Source of the DNA: JADJOY01 sp016713535 [NCBI: Deltaproteobacteria bacterium] | Lineage (GTDB): Bacteria; JADJOY01 | DNA: 64,000 nt | Direction: 5' to 3' | Assembly (NCBI GenBank): GCA_016713535.1 | Contig: JADJOY010000003.1 | Coordinates: 372,001-436,000 of the forward strand | In this document: piece by piece, positions 17,031 to 24,924 of the stretch | How positions within the stretch are numbered: position 1 is the first letter of the stretch | How the letters are laid out: each line of letters opens with the position of its first letter | The notes under the pieces: model-generated | Seen by the model: the letters and a program-made list of their open reading frames with translations, nothing else | Databases searched by the model: none | What the model was told of the DNA's origin: nothing | Program-made: the position numbers and the translations under genes

Positions 17031-18362
17031 TCAGATCCTCGCCAGCTCGCCCGCTTCGATGAGCTCGCGGCACTCGCGGAACTCGCGGTCCGGCATCGCG
17101 CTCAGGTTCACCAGCAGCCGGTCGGCGTCGCCGAGCCCGGCGACGTAGTCGCGCACCGACCCGAAGTGCTGCTGGATGCGCGGCAGCGCCTCGCGGAAGA
17201 GCGGTGTCCCCGGGTACGGCGTGGCGACGAACATGCGCCTGTTGGCGAGCTCCTCGTCGAGGATGAAGCGCGCTGTGGCGCGCAGGTCGTCGCGGGTCTC
17301 GCCCGGGTAGCCGGAGATCCAGGTGAGATTGGCGGTGATGCCGGCGGCCTTGGTGGCGCGCACCGCGGCGCGCATCTCGTCGACGGTGATGCGCTTCTCC
17401 ATCGCGTCGAGCACCGCCTGGCTCGCGCTCTCGCCGCCGTAGCCGATGTAGACGCAGCCGGCGTCGGCCATCGTCGCGAGCACCTCGGGCCGGGCCTGGT
17501 CGAGGCGTCCGTGGCAGCCCCAGCGGATCCCGATGCGCTTGAGCTCCGCGCACACCTCGCGCAGCCGCGGGCGGTGGACCATGAAGTTGTCGTCGACGAA
17601 GCCGATGAAGTCGACGGCGTAGCGGTCGAGGAGCGCCTCGACCTCGGCCATCACGTGCGCGGCGCCGCGGAAGCGGTAGCGCCCGAAACCCATGGCCGAC
17701 ACGCAGAACTTGCAGGTCCACGGGCAGCCCCGCGAGCTGAGCACGTTCATGCTGCGGCGGCTCGCGACGCCGAGCGCCGAGGAGTTGTTGCTGTTGCCGC
17801 CCCAGATCGGGTTGGCGAGGTAGACCTCGATCGGCAGCGCGCTCCACGCCGGGTGGGGCAGGCTGTCGAGGTCCTGTGGCGCCTCGGGCTGGAGCACGAA
17901 GCGGCCCTCCGCCCACGCGAGTCCGGGCCGCGCGCCGAGGTGGTCGCGGTGCCGGGCGAGCTCGACCAGTGTGTCGAGCGCCGCCTCGCCCTCGCCGCGC
18001 ACGATGCCGTCGAGGGCGGGGATCCAGCTCAGCAGCTCGGCGCCGATGTCGGTCGCGAGCCCACCGCCACTCACCACGAGCGCGTCGGGGTGGCGCGCGC
18101 GCAGCATCCGCGCCAGGCGGTCCTGCCACGCGAGCGTGGTGATCAGGCCCGAGAGGCCGATCAGCCCGTAGTCGCGCGGGTCGTCGTGGATCAGCGCGCG
18201 CAGGGAATCGTCGTCGGGCCTGAGCGCGTTGAGGTCGAGCACGCGCACCGCGTGACCGCGCTCGCCGAGCAGCGCGGTGAGGACCGCGAGGCCGGTGGGG
18301 ATGTTGTTGGGCGGCCGGTTCTCGGCGACGCCGATCGGCGGGTTGACGAGCAGGACGTCCAT
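17031..18362 (-). CDS. Cobalamin-binding-type radical SAM protein
   Basis: Protein of 443 residues with the B12-binding-domain-plus-radical-SAM layout. The N-terminal domain (about 1-150) begins MDVLLVNPPIG and has the VVSGGGLATD loop typical of this fold. It lacks the classical DxHxxG cobalamin ligand, as many members do. The radical SAM motif is SRGCPWTCKFC (CX3CX2C) near residue 225, followed by GFVDDNF and GYGGESAS. Related enzymes methylate or rearrange unactivated carbons, so it might modify a sugar or a flagellin side chain. It sits 45 bases after the NeuB gene and is the second radical SAM gene of the operon. Confidence 0.86.
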   Translation of the reverse strand: MDVLLVNPPIGVAENRPPNNIPTGLAVLTALLGERGHAVRVLDLNALRPDDDSLRALIHDDPRDYGLIGLSGLITTLAWQDRLARMLRARHPDALVVSGGGLATDIGAELLSWIPALDGIVRGEGEAALDTLVELARHRDHLGARPGLAWAEGRFVLQPEAPQDLDSLPHPAWSALPIEVYLANPIWGGNSNNSSALGVASRRSMNVLSSRGCPWTCKFCVSAMGFGRYRFRGAAHVMAEVEALLDRYAVDFIGFVDDNFMVHRPRLREVCAELKRIGIRWGCHGRLDQARPEVLATMADAGCVYIGYGGESASQAVLDAMEKRITVDEMRAAVRATKAAGITANLTWISGYPGETRDDLRATARFILDEELANRRMFVATPYPGTPLFREALPRIQQHFGSVRDYVAGLGDADRLLVNLSAMPDREFRECRELIEAGELARI

Positions 18363-18407
18363 GTCTCGGTCTCGATGTCGGTGCGGGTTCGGGGCGCGGC
18401 GCGCCGC

Positions 18408-19514
18408 TCAGTTGAGGCCCACCACGAAGCGCCGCCCGGAGACGCGCGTGACGTACGCGTCGGAGAGCGTCGGGATCAGGTCGTCCTCGGTCAGCACCAC
18501 GTCCTCGGGGATGCCGCGCGCGGCGATCCGGCCGAGCACCTCGCCGAGGCGGTCGGGCGAGAAGCCGGTGCCCGGCCCCTTGGTGGTGAGCATCCATTCC
18601 TCGATGCGCTGGCCCGCGGTGATCGCGACCGTGGTGACCAGGCTCTTGGCGAGCTTGCGGCGCACCGGGCGCTCGTTCGGCAGGCACGCCTTCTCGGCGT
18701 GGCCGAGTGCCGCCTCGATGCGGCGCACGCCACGCACCAGCGCCGCGAGCTCGTGCGGCTCGAGGCTCGCGGCGTGGTCGCCGCCCTTCATGCGCTTGTC
18801 GAGGGTGAGGTGGCGCTCGATGACGCACGCGCCGAGGGCCGCCGCCGCGAGCGATACCTCGATGCCGACCTCGTGGCCCGAATAGCCCACCGGGCAGCCG
18901 TAGCGAGCGCGCAGCAGCTCCATCGCGCGCAGGTGCACGTCGGCGTCGCGGGTGGGGTAGGTCGAGGTGCACTGCAGGATCACGTGCGGGGCCTGCGCCG
19001 CGCGCAGCACCCGCACCGCGTTGTCGACCTCCTCGAGGTCCGACATACCGGTCGAGACGATGACCGGCCGGCCCTTGCGGGCGACGTGCAGCACCAGCGG
19101 CAGGTTGGTGACGTCGGCGGATGCGATCTTGAAGAGCGGTGCGCCGAGGCGCTCGCAGAAGTCGGCACTCTCCTCGTCCCACACCGAGCCGAAGAAGAAG
19201 AGGCCGCGACGCTCGGCCTCGTCGCGCATCGCGAGCCAGTCCTCCTCGCTCAGCTCGAGCGCGGCCTTGTGCTCGCCGTAGGTGCGGCCGAAGCTGTTGG
19301 CGTGCTCGTACGGCATCGCGAGCCCGCTCTGGGTGAGGATGCGATCGAGGCTGCGCTTCTGGAACTTGATGCCGTCGGCGCCGGCTTCGTCGGCGGCGCG
19401 GATCAGCTCGAGGGCGATCTCGACGTCACCCTGGTGATTGATGCCGCCCTCGGCGACGATGAACGTGGGAGCGCCGATGCCGATCTCTCGGCCGTCGATG
19501 GAGACGCTGCGCAT
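18408..19514 (-). CDS. NeuB-family nonulosonic acid synthase
   Basis: Condenses phosphoenolpyruvate with a six-carbon amino sugar to make a sialic, pseudaminic or legionaminic acid type sugar. The 368-residue protein has the N-terminal TIM-barrel (FIVAEGGINHQGD, ADGIKFQKRS, IASADVTNLPL, VIVSTGMSDL, QCTSTYPT, GYSGHEVGIEV) and a C-terminal SAF antifreeze-like domain (about 305-368, RKLAKSLVTT). The start at 19514 has GGAGG 6 bases upstream and gives a standard N terminus; an ATG at 19547 overlapping the upstream stop is the alternative. Which sugar it makes cannot be read from the sequence, and the other biosynthesis genes are not in this window. Confidence 0.93.
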   Translation of the reverse strand: MRSVSIDGREIGIGAPTFIVAEGGINHQGDVEIALELIRAADEAGADGIKFQKRSLDRILTQSGLAMPYEHANSFGRTYGEHKAALELSEEDWLAMRDEAERRGLFFFGSVWDEESADFCERLGAPLFKIASADVTNLPLVLHVARKGRPVIVSTGMSDLEEVDNAVRVLRAAQAPHVILQCTSTYPTRDADVHLRAMELLRARYGCPVGYSGHEVGIEVSLAAAALGACVIERHLTLDKRMKGGDHAASLEPHELAALVRGVRRIEAALGHAEKACLPNERPVRRKLAKSLVTTVAITAGQRIEEWMLTTKGPGTGFSPDRLGEVLGRIAARGIPEDVVLTEDDLIPTLSDAYVTRVSGRRFVVGLN

Positions 19515-19543
19515 GAGGGACCTCCGGAGCGCGGACGGGGCGC

Positions 19544-20200
19544 TCATAGCTGCCGCACCGCGATGCCACGGCCTTCGAGGCCGCGGATGGATTCGTAGAT
19601 GGCGTGACGCGCGCCGAACGAGGTGATGAGCACCGCGTCCGGCTCGAGCTCGGGGATGGCGGAGGGCGGCGCGACGAGGTGGCCGCCCACCCAGGTGCCG
19701 ACGCGGGTCGGATCGCCGTCGACGATGCCGGCGACCTCGACCGGAAGGCCGCGCGCCGCGGCCGCGACCATCTCGCAGGTCTCGGCGGCACCGAACAGCA
19801 CGAGGCGCTTGTAGCCGCGCGCGGCGAGCTCGCCCAGCGCGGCGCGAAACGGCAGCTTGGTGTGGCCGTAGAGGCGCACCATCTCGCCGCAGAACGCGAG
19901 GAACGCGTCGCGGCGGGCGGCGCGGCCGTCGTCGGTCAGGTAGTAGCGGATGGTGCGGTTGGTGTCGCCCTCGCGGGCGACCCAGCCGCGCTCCTCGAGA
20001 TCACGCAGGTACTCGTTGACGCGCGCCGGGCTGAGCCCCACGCGGCGCGCGAGGCCGTGCTGGCTCGCGTGCTCGTCGTGTCCGAGCGCCATGAGCAGCC
20101 ACAGCTCGCGCAGCGGCCGGGCGGGCGAGAGGAACGTGGCGCGCTCGAGGAACGGCGCGGGGAAGGTCGGCGCGTCGAGGTTGAAGGTCGTGGAGTCCAT
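19544..20200 (-). CDS. Winged-helix regulator fused to a Rossmann-like sugar-nucleotide domain
   Basis: Protein of 218 residues. Residues about 28-110 form a winged helix (LRELWLLMALGHDEHASQHG, VNEYLRDLEERGWVAREGD). Residues about 125-218 form a small nucleotide-binding Rossmann-type domain (YKRLVLFGAAETCEMVAAAA, VAGIVDGDPTRVG, DAVLITSFGA) like that at the N terminus of PglD sugar acyltransferases. It is the first gene of the glycan operon. A perfect inverted repeat sits at the predicted transcription start. Autoregulation in response to a sugar nucleotide is a reasonable inference. Confidence 0.82.
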   Translation of the reverse strand: MDSTTFNLDAPTFPAPFLERATFLSPARPLRELWLLMALGHDEHASQHGLARRVGLSPARVNEYLRDLEERGWVAREGDTNRTIRYYLTDDGRAARRDAFLAFCGEMVRLYGHTKLPFRAALGELAARGYKRLVLFGAAETCEMVAAAARGLPVEVAGIVDGDPTRVGTWVGGHLVAPPSAIPELEPDAVLITSFGARHAIYESIRGLEGRGIAVRQL

Positions 20201-20258
20201 GCCGGTGCCGGGAGCGGTGGATCGGGCGGTGGCTCGGGCTCGGTGCGCGGCGGCGCAC

Positions 20259-20279
20259 ACCGTTCGGTCGCAGAACGGT
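20259..20279. promoter_or_regulatory. Inverted repeat at the glycan operon start, candidate operator
   Basis: ACCGTTC-GGTCGCA-GAACGGT, a perfect 7-base inverted repeat. It lies just downstream of the sigma-54 -12 element, covering the expected start of transcription, and 59 bases before the winged-helix gene. Confidence 0.55.
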
Positions 20280-20284
20280 CGGTG

Positions 20285-20301
20285 AGCAAGGGTCGTGCCG
20301 C
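20285..20301 (-). promoter_or_regulatory. Sigma-54 promoter for the glycan operon
   Basis: Minus-strand GCGGCACGACCCTTGCT matches the -24/-12 consensus almost completely with correct spacing. It drives a predicted operon of ten genes from 20200 down to 9678. Confidence 0.78.
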
Positions 20302-20492
20302 ACGTCTGCGGCGCCACGATCGGGCGTTTCACCGCGAATCCGGACCGTTTCGGGGGTGAACACCTGGTCCACCGGGCGCTGGTCGCCGAGCAGGCCCGGG
20401 TGGCACGCACCAAAGTGGGCATGCACCGAGCGAAGTGGCCCGGGGAGGCCGGGCCGGCGCGGCGAGTGCGGCGCCGGGGATTCGTTTCGGGC

Positions 20493-20507
20493 CGGCAGGA
20501 ATTGCCG
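20493..20507. repeat. Copy 1 of a recurrent intergenic palindrome
   Basis: CGGCAGGAATTGCCG, 48 bases beyond the maf stop. Similar copies lie at 22386 and 27621. Confidence 0.5.
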
Positions 20508-20554
20508 TGAGGCGGGGTGGACCGGGCCGCCCGGCGCCCGCGCCGGGCCTCCCC

Positions 20555-22326
20555 TCACAGCTCGTCGAGTGCCTGCGCGAGCCGCGGGACCAGGTCGTTC
20601 GCGGCGCCGTGCACGGCGCGGTGAAGCATCCGCGACAGCTCGATCGACCAGCTGAACGCCTCGCTGGGGTCGCGCGGCGGCCCGGCCACCTGGGCGCGCT
20701 GGAAGCGATACATCGCCGGTGCGGTGAGGCTGCGCACGAACGGGTCGGTCTCGACGATCGGCACGAGCTGGCGCTCGATGCGGTCGAGCTTGCGGCCGAT
20801 CACCGCGGTGCGCTCTCCGCCCGGGCCGGCGCGCTCGAGATCGCCCACCAGCCGTATCGCCTCCTTGCCGAGCCTGCCGGCCTCGAGGACCGCTCGGCGG
20901 CTCGCGATCAGCGCGGCGCGCACGGCGTCGAGACCGCGGCCGTCCGGGAGCTCGGTCGCGGCGGCGAGCGCCTCGCGGGGGTCCTCGGCGAGCGGGGAGA
21001 ACGAGCCCACGACCTCACGCAGCGCGAGCTGCTCGGTGCCGCGGATGCGGGCGCCTCCCTCGGTCGCGTTGATCAGCCGCGGCGCCGGCGCGAGCTGCTG
21101 GATCCGATCCTCGAACCACGCGTGATAGCAGTAGAACTCCCTCACCGTGGCGACGGTACCGCCGTGGTAGCCGGGCAGCTCGTAGGCGCGGCCGGTGACC
21201 GGGTCGATGCTGGATTCCTCGTCGATGCTGGAGCGGATGTGCGCGTGAACCGAGAGCGACGAGTGGGTGACACGCGCCGCGCCGAGGGCGAGGTCCTGAC
21301 CCACCAGCACGATCGGGTCGCAGCCCAGGAGCAACGCCGCGCTGAACACCGTGTGCGCGACCGAGCCGCCTTCCGCGAACTCCGGACCGGCTTCGAGCAC
21401 CCGCGCCAGCCACTCGCACGCCGGGCTCGCCGCGGGTAGCTCGGTGAAGGTGCCGCGGGCGCCGAGGCGGAAGAGGTTGGGATGCGAGACCGCGGAGAGC
21501 AGCAGGAAGAGATCGTCGACGCGCTGGTCCTCGAACTGCTCGAGGACCGCGTCGCGCCACTCGATCGCCGCCACCAGGTGCGGCTCGACGCCGCGGCTGC
21601 GCAGCGGCTTGAGCGCGGAGCCGGCGGCGAGGATGAGGGAGCGATCGCCGGCGTCGCGCAGCACGTCGATGTTCTTGTCGAGGGACGGCCCGCACGCGAC
21701 GCAGATCGCGGGTACACCGCGGAAGCGCCCGCGCAGCCGCTCGAGGAGCGGGCTCGACGCCACCGCACGAAGGTTGGTCAGCAGGTGGTCGAGCCAGCGC
21801 CCGCCGAGCATCATGCGGCTCAGCACGTTCGCCTCCGAGCGCACCCGACTCTGGTCGATGAGCGCGAAGTAGGACCGCACGTCCGCGGGAAAGAGCCGCT
21901 GGTAGGTGGGGAGCGCGAGGGTCGCGACACTCGCGCCCGGCAGGTACTCCTCCTCGAAGCGAAACCGCAGCGCGAACGGATCGGCGCTCACCGTGACCCG
22001 TGGGTCGCGCAGGCTGCGGCCGAGCTCAGGGTGGGCGGCCACCACCGCGAGGACCGCGGGCGACGGCTCGAGCACCAGCACGTGGGCCCTCGGGCAGCGC
22101 GCGAGGAGCGCGCGGGGGACGTGGCCCGAGCCCCAGCCAGCGAGGCAGATCCACTCGATCGTGGGATCGACCTTCGCGACCAGGGTCGCGGCCTCGCGCG
22201 CTGGATCGATGCGGCTCGCGATCGCGAGGCCGTCGATCTCGACGGTGGCGGATCCCGAGCGGGTCGCGAGGACGACGGCTGCGGGGGCGCGCACGGCGCT
22301 TGGGTGTGCGGGGCGGCGGTGGACAT
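20555..22326 (-). CDS. Maf-type (DUF115) flagellin glycosyltransferase, one frame break near N terminus
   Basis: Protein of about 590 residues of the motility-associated factor family, which transfers nonulosonic acids to flagellin. Family features include FEEEYLPGASVATLALPTYQ, the core VPAICVACGPSLDKNIDVL and LILAAGSALKPLRSRGVEPH, then GCDPIVLVGQDLAL with NATEGGARIRG near residue 425. The start ATG 22326 (after GAGGAG) reads MSTAAPHTQAPC and then must shift frame at the G run 22283-22287. One missing base restores the protein, and total length 1,772 fits. The gene has its own sigma-54-like promoter. With NeuB nearby, it is the prime candidate for the final transfer to flagellin. Confidence 0.88.
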
Positions 22327-22385
22327 GGCGTGCTCCTCGTGAGCGACGGGCGAGCGATGGGGGCGGCGGCCGGAGGTCGCCGCAG

Positions 22386-22402
22386 CCGGCAGGATTTGCC
22401 GG
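22386..22402. repeat. Copy 2 of the recurrent intergenic palindrome
   Basis: CCGGCAGGATTTGCCGG, arms CCGGCA and TGCCGG, 60 bases upstream of maf. Confidence 0.5.
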
Positions 22403-22407
22403 GGCGC

Positions 22408-22440
22408 GGCTCGTGCGCATGGACGCCACGCGCACGAGCC
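22408..22440. repeat. Perfect 11-base inverted repeat between fliT-like gene and maf
   Basis: GGCTCGTGCGC and GCGCACGAGCC separated by 11 bases. It lies between the maf promoter at 22459 and the maf start, so it could be an operator or leader hairpin, or a terminator for the operon ending at 22592. Confidence 0.5.
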
Positions 22441-22458
22441 GCGTCGGCTCGCCATGGT

Positions 22459-22475
22459 CGCAAGGCGAATGCCGA
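22459..22475 (-). promoter_or_regulatory. Sigma-54-like promoter for maf
   Basis: Minus-strand TCGGCATTCGCCTTGCG: GGCA at -24, TTGC at -12, 10-base spacing. It is weaker at -24 than the other copies and lies 133 bases upstream of maf. Confidence 0.5.
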
Positions 22476-22591
22476 CCGCGGGCGGGGCACCGGACATGCC
22501 CCACGTGATCCCTGCTCGGCGCCTCCGAAGTGAGCAGCGATCCCCGGCCTGCGCCGCGATGCCCGTCGGCCGGCTAGCGCTACGAGGGGAC

Positions 22592-22948
22592 TCAGTTCGG
22601 GAGCAGCGCCGCCGGCACCGGTGCGAGCGGTCGGGCGCGGCGATGGTCGACGTGGGCCATCAGGACGCGGTCCTCGGTGAGCACGGCGCGCGCCAGCACG
22701 TCGAGCTGGTCACCGAGGTCGCGGAGCTCGGCGACCGAGGTGGCCGAGAGCGAGGTCCCGTTGGTCGGGTGCGGCGCGCTGCGCTCGCGCACCGCCATGC
22801 GATCGAGGATCCCCCAGCGCCGCCCCACCGCGCGGCTCGCGCCGTCGGCGTCGCCGCTCGCCAGCGCCAGCCTGAGGTCGCGGCCGGTGGCGAGGATCTC
22901 GCGCAGGTCGTCGCACTGCGCTTTCAGGTATCGGTTCACGGACGACAT
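22592..22948 (-). CDS. Small FliT-like protein after fliS
   Basis: Protein of 118 residues, mostly predicted helix (RYLKAQCDDLREILATGRDL, VAELRDLGDQLDVLARAVLT), 18 bases after fliS. Position and size match the FliT export chaperone or flagellar regulator that usually follows fliS. Sequence similarity to FliT is too weak to name it with certainty. The last gene of the flagellin 2-fliD-fliS operon. Confidence 0.7.
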   Translation of the reverse strand: MSSVNRYLKAQCDDLREILATGRDLRLALASGDADGASRAVGRRWGILDRMAVRERSAPHPTNGTSLSATSVAELRDLGDQLDVLARAVLTEDRVLMAHVDHRRARPLAPVPAALLPN

Positions 22949-22966
22949 GGCTTCCTCGCTCGGCGT

Positions 22967-23356
22967 TCAGCAGGCCCCGGCGTACGAATCGCTCGAGATC
23001 GAGGACCACGCGCTCGAGAGGTCGGCGAGCACCTTGATGACACCGTCGAGCTGCCCAGGGTCGTTGGTCAGGTTGGCGTCGGTGATCTTCTGAAGGATGA
23101 AGACGTAGAGGCTCTCGAGGGTGAGCGCGATCTCGCCGCCACGGCGGAAGTCGAGGCAGTTCATGAGCTCGGTCACGATCTGGCCCGCGCGCGCGAGGTC
23201 CTCGCACTTCTGGCGGATGCGGCCGGTCTTGAGCGAGTCCTGCGCCTGCGTCGTGTAGCGCAGCGCGCTGTCGACCAGGAGGCGGACGAGCTCCACGGGT
23301 TCGGCCGTGGACACCATCGTCTTGCGGTAAGCGCGGATCTGGTTGAACGAGATCAT
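22967..23356 (-). CDS. fliS: Flagellin export chaperone FliS
   Basis: Protein of 129 residues that binds the C terminus of flagellin and prevents premature polymerisation in the cytoplasm. Typical sequence includes YRKTMVSTAEPVELVRLLVD, then NCLDFRRGGEIALTLESLYVFI, the conserved tyrosine-containing helix, and LADLSSAW at the end. The ATG at 23356 follows AGGAGAAACC. It lies 37 bases after fliD in the usual fliD-fliS order. Confidence 0.94.
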   Translation of the reverse strand: MISFNQIRAYRKTMVSTAEPVELVRLLVDSALRYTTQAQDSLKTGRIRQKCEDLARAGQIVTELMNCLDFRRGGEIALTLESLYVFILQKITDANLTNDPGQLDGVIKVLADLSSAWSSISSDSYAGAC

Positions 23357-23393
23357 GTCGGTTTCTCCTGGTGCGGCGGGCGCGGAGCGCCTC

Positions 23394-24812
23394 TCACTTC
23401 GAGCTCGAGCTCGTTGCGTTGAAGATCGCGTTGAGCGACGTTTGCTGTCCTTTGAGCATGCTGATCGAGCTTTCCATCGCCAGGAACTGCCGCGTGATCG
23501 TTTCCTGGTAGCTCTCGAGCGCGCGCGTGGCGGCGTCGATGCGGTCGTCGAGGTCCTCGACCTGGGCGTCGATGCCGTCCTGCGCATTCTTGATCAGGCC
23601 GGTCGAGGTGTTGACGTAGGTGTCGATCAGCTTGGTCACGCGGCCGGCGACGCCATCGGTGCCGTTCTTGGTGACGAACAGCGAGCGCACGCTCTCGAGG
23701 TCGTTGCCGAGGGCGGTCGTGAGCTTGGCCTCGTCGACGGTGAGCGTGCCGTCCTTCTGCAGGTGGATGCCGATGTCGGCCAGCATCTTGTATGCGGATC
23801 CACCGGCGACCGGGTCGGAGACTGCCCGGGCGAGGGCGTCCTCGATGCCGCGCACGGTCGAATTCCCGAACAGCACCGGGGTGGATCCGCCCTCGGTGTA
23901 GGTGTTCTGCGAGTTGATGTTCGAGATCGCCGCGTTGAAGTTGCCCACGAACGTCTTGATGGCGGTCTGCACCGCCGTGGTGTCGGTCCTGACCGACAGC
24001 GTGGCGGCGGTGGCCGACTCGCTCGCGAGGTCGAGGGTCACGCCGTAGAGCGCGTCCTCGACCACGTTGTCGGCGTGCTCGATCGCGACGCCGTCCACGA
24101 CCACGCGCGAGTCGACCGCGCTCTGGGTCTTGGTGAACGAGAGCGTCTTCGAGAGGTCGCCCTGGTCGAGGCCGGAGGCGTCGATCGTCACGTCGCTGGT
24201 CTTGCCGGTGCTGGTGCCGGTGACGACGAGCTTGTAGCCGGTGCCGTCGTAGATGGTGGTCGCGCGCACCGCGGCGCCCGACGCGTTGATCGCGTCACGT
24301 ACGCCGGTGAGGGTCGCGTTGCTCGAGCCGATCGAGATGTCCGTGGTGGTGGTCCCGACGGTGATCTTGAGAGTCCCGGTCGCGACCGCCGACGTCGTCG
24401 CCGCGAACGACGTTCCGTTGCCGTTGCCGGCGCTCGACACCGCGACCTTGGCGAGCCGCTCGACCGCGACGGTGTGGGTGCCGGTCACGCCGCGCGCCGA
24501 GTCCACCGACGCCGTGAAGAGCGCGGTGTTCGAAGACGAGGCCGCCAGCGTCCGGAACTCCTCACCGAGCGAGGCGCTCGAGAGCGTCACGTCGCTCAGG
24601 TTGTCGAGCTTCTTGGTGACGGCCGAGATCGCACTGAGCTGCGAGGCGAGGGTCGTGAACACGCTCTTCTTGGTGGTGAGGTCGGAGCGTGTGCCCTGCA
24701 TGGTCTGGATCGGCACGGCGCGCGCGTTGACCAGGGCGGCGACGATCGCCGAGGTGTCCATCCCGGAGGCCAGGCCCGCGAAGGTGATGCCGGAGGTGCT
24801 GGTGGTGGCCAT
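23394..24812 (-). CDS. fliD: Filament cap protein FliD (hook-associated protein 2)
   Basis: Protein of 472 residues that forms the cap under which flagellin polymerises. The N terminus (ITFAGLASGMDTSAIVAALV) and C terminus (a coiled helix with YQETITRQFLAMESSISMLK) are classical FliD. The middle includes the usual Thr/Ser/Asp-rich beta domains (about 100-330). The ATG at 24812 follows GAGGAGA. The gene lies 112 bases after flagellin 2 and is probably reached by partial readthrough of the hairpin there. Confidence 0.96.
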   Translation of the reverse strand: MATTSTSGITFAGLASGMDTSAIVAALVNARAVPIQTMQGTRSDLTTKKSVFTTLASQLSAISAVTKKLDNLSDVTLSSASLGEEFRTLAASSSNTALFTASVDSARGVTGTHTVAVERLAKVAVSSAGNGNGTSFAATTSAVATGTLKITVGTTTTDISIGSSNATLTGVRDAINASGAAVRATTIYDGTGYKLVVTGTSTGKTSDVTIDASGLDQGDLSKTLSFTKTQSAVDSRVVVDGVAIEHADNVVEDALYGVTLDLASESATAATLSVRTDTTAVQTAIKTFVGNFNAAISNINSQNTYTEGGSTPVLFGNSTVRGIEDALARAVSDPVAGGSAYKMLADIGIHLQKDGTLTVDEAKLTTALGNDLESVRSLFVTKNGTDGVAGRVTKLIDTYVNTSTGLIKNAQDGIDAQVEDLDDRIDAATRALESYQETITRQFLAMESSISMLKGQQTSLNAIFNATSSSSK

Positions 24813-24882
24813 GTCCGTCTCTCCTCGGGGCGCCGTGTGCTAGGTGCTGCCTGGCTCGGGTCCGCTGGCCGGGGGGTGGGTC

Positions 24883-24899
24883 GGGGCGACTCGAGCCCC
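24883..24899 (-). terminator. Short hairpin between flagellin 2 and fliD
   Basis: GGGGC and GCCCC with a 7-base loop, no T run. It may act as an attenuator so that flagellin is made in excess of FliD. Confidence 0.3.
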
Positions 24900-24924
24900 C
24901 TCCGGCGCGCGGGTGAAAGCGGGA

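Noticed and set aside
15486-19598. Plus-strand open frame of about 1,370 codons
   Set aside because: It is antisense to three glycan genes including NeuB and has shadow-frame composition.
20400-20430. TGGCACG sequence on the plus strand near 20404 as a sigma-54 promoter
   Set aside because: There is no GC at the -12 position and no plus-strand gene follows.
22386-22402. Recurrent palindrome as a sigma-54 promoter
   Set aside because: The GG and GC are 8 bases apart, not 10, and it is palindromic; a better -24/-12 site lies at 22459.
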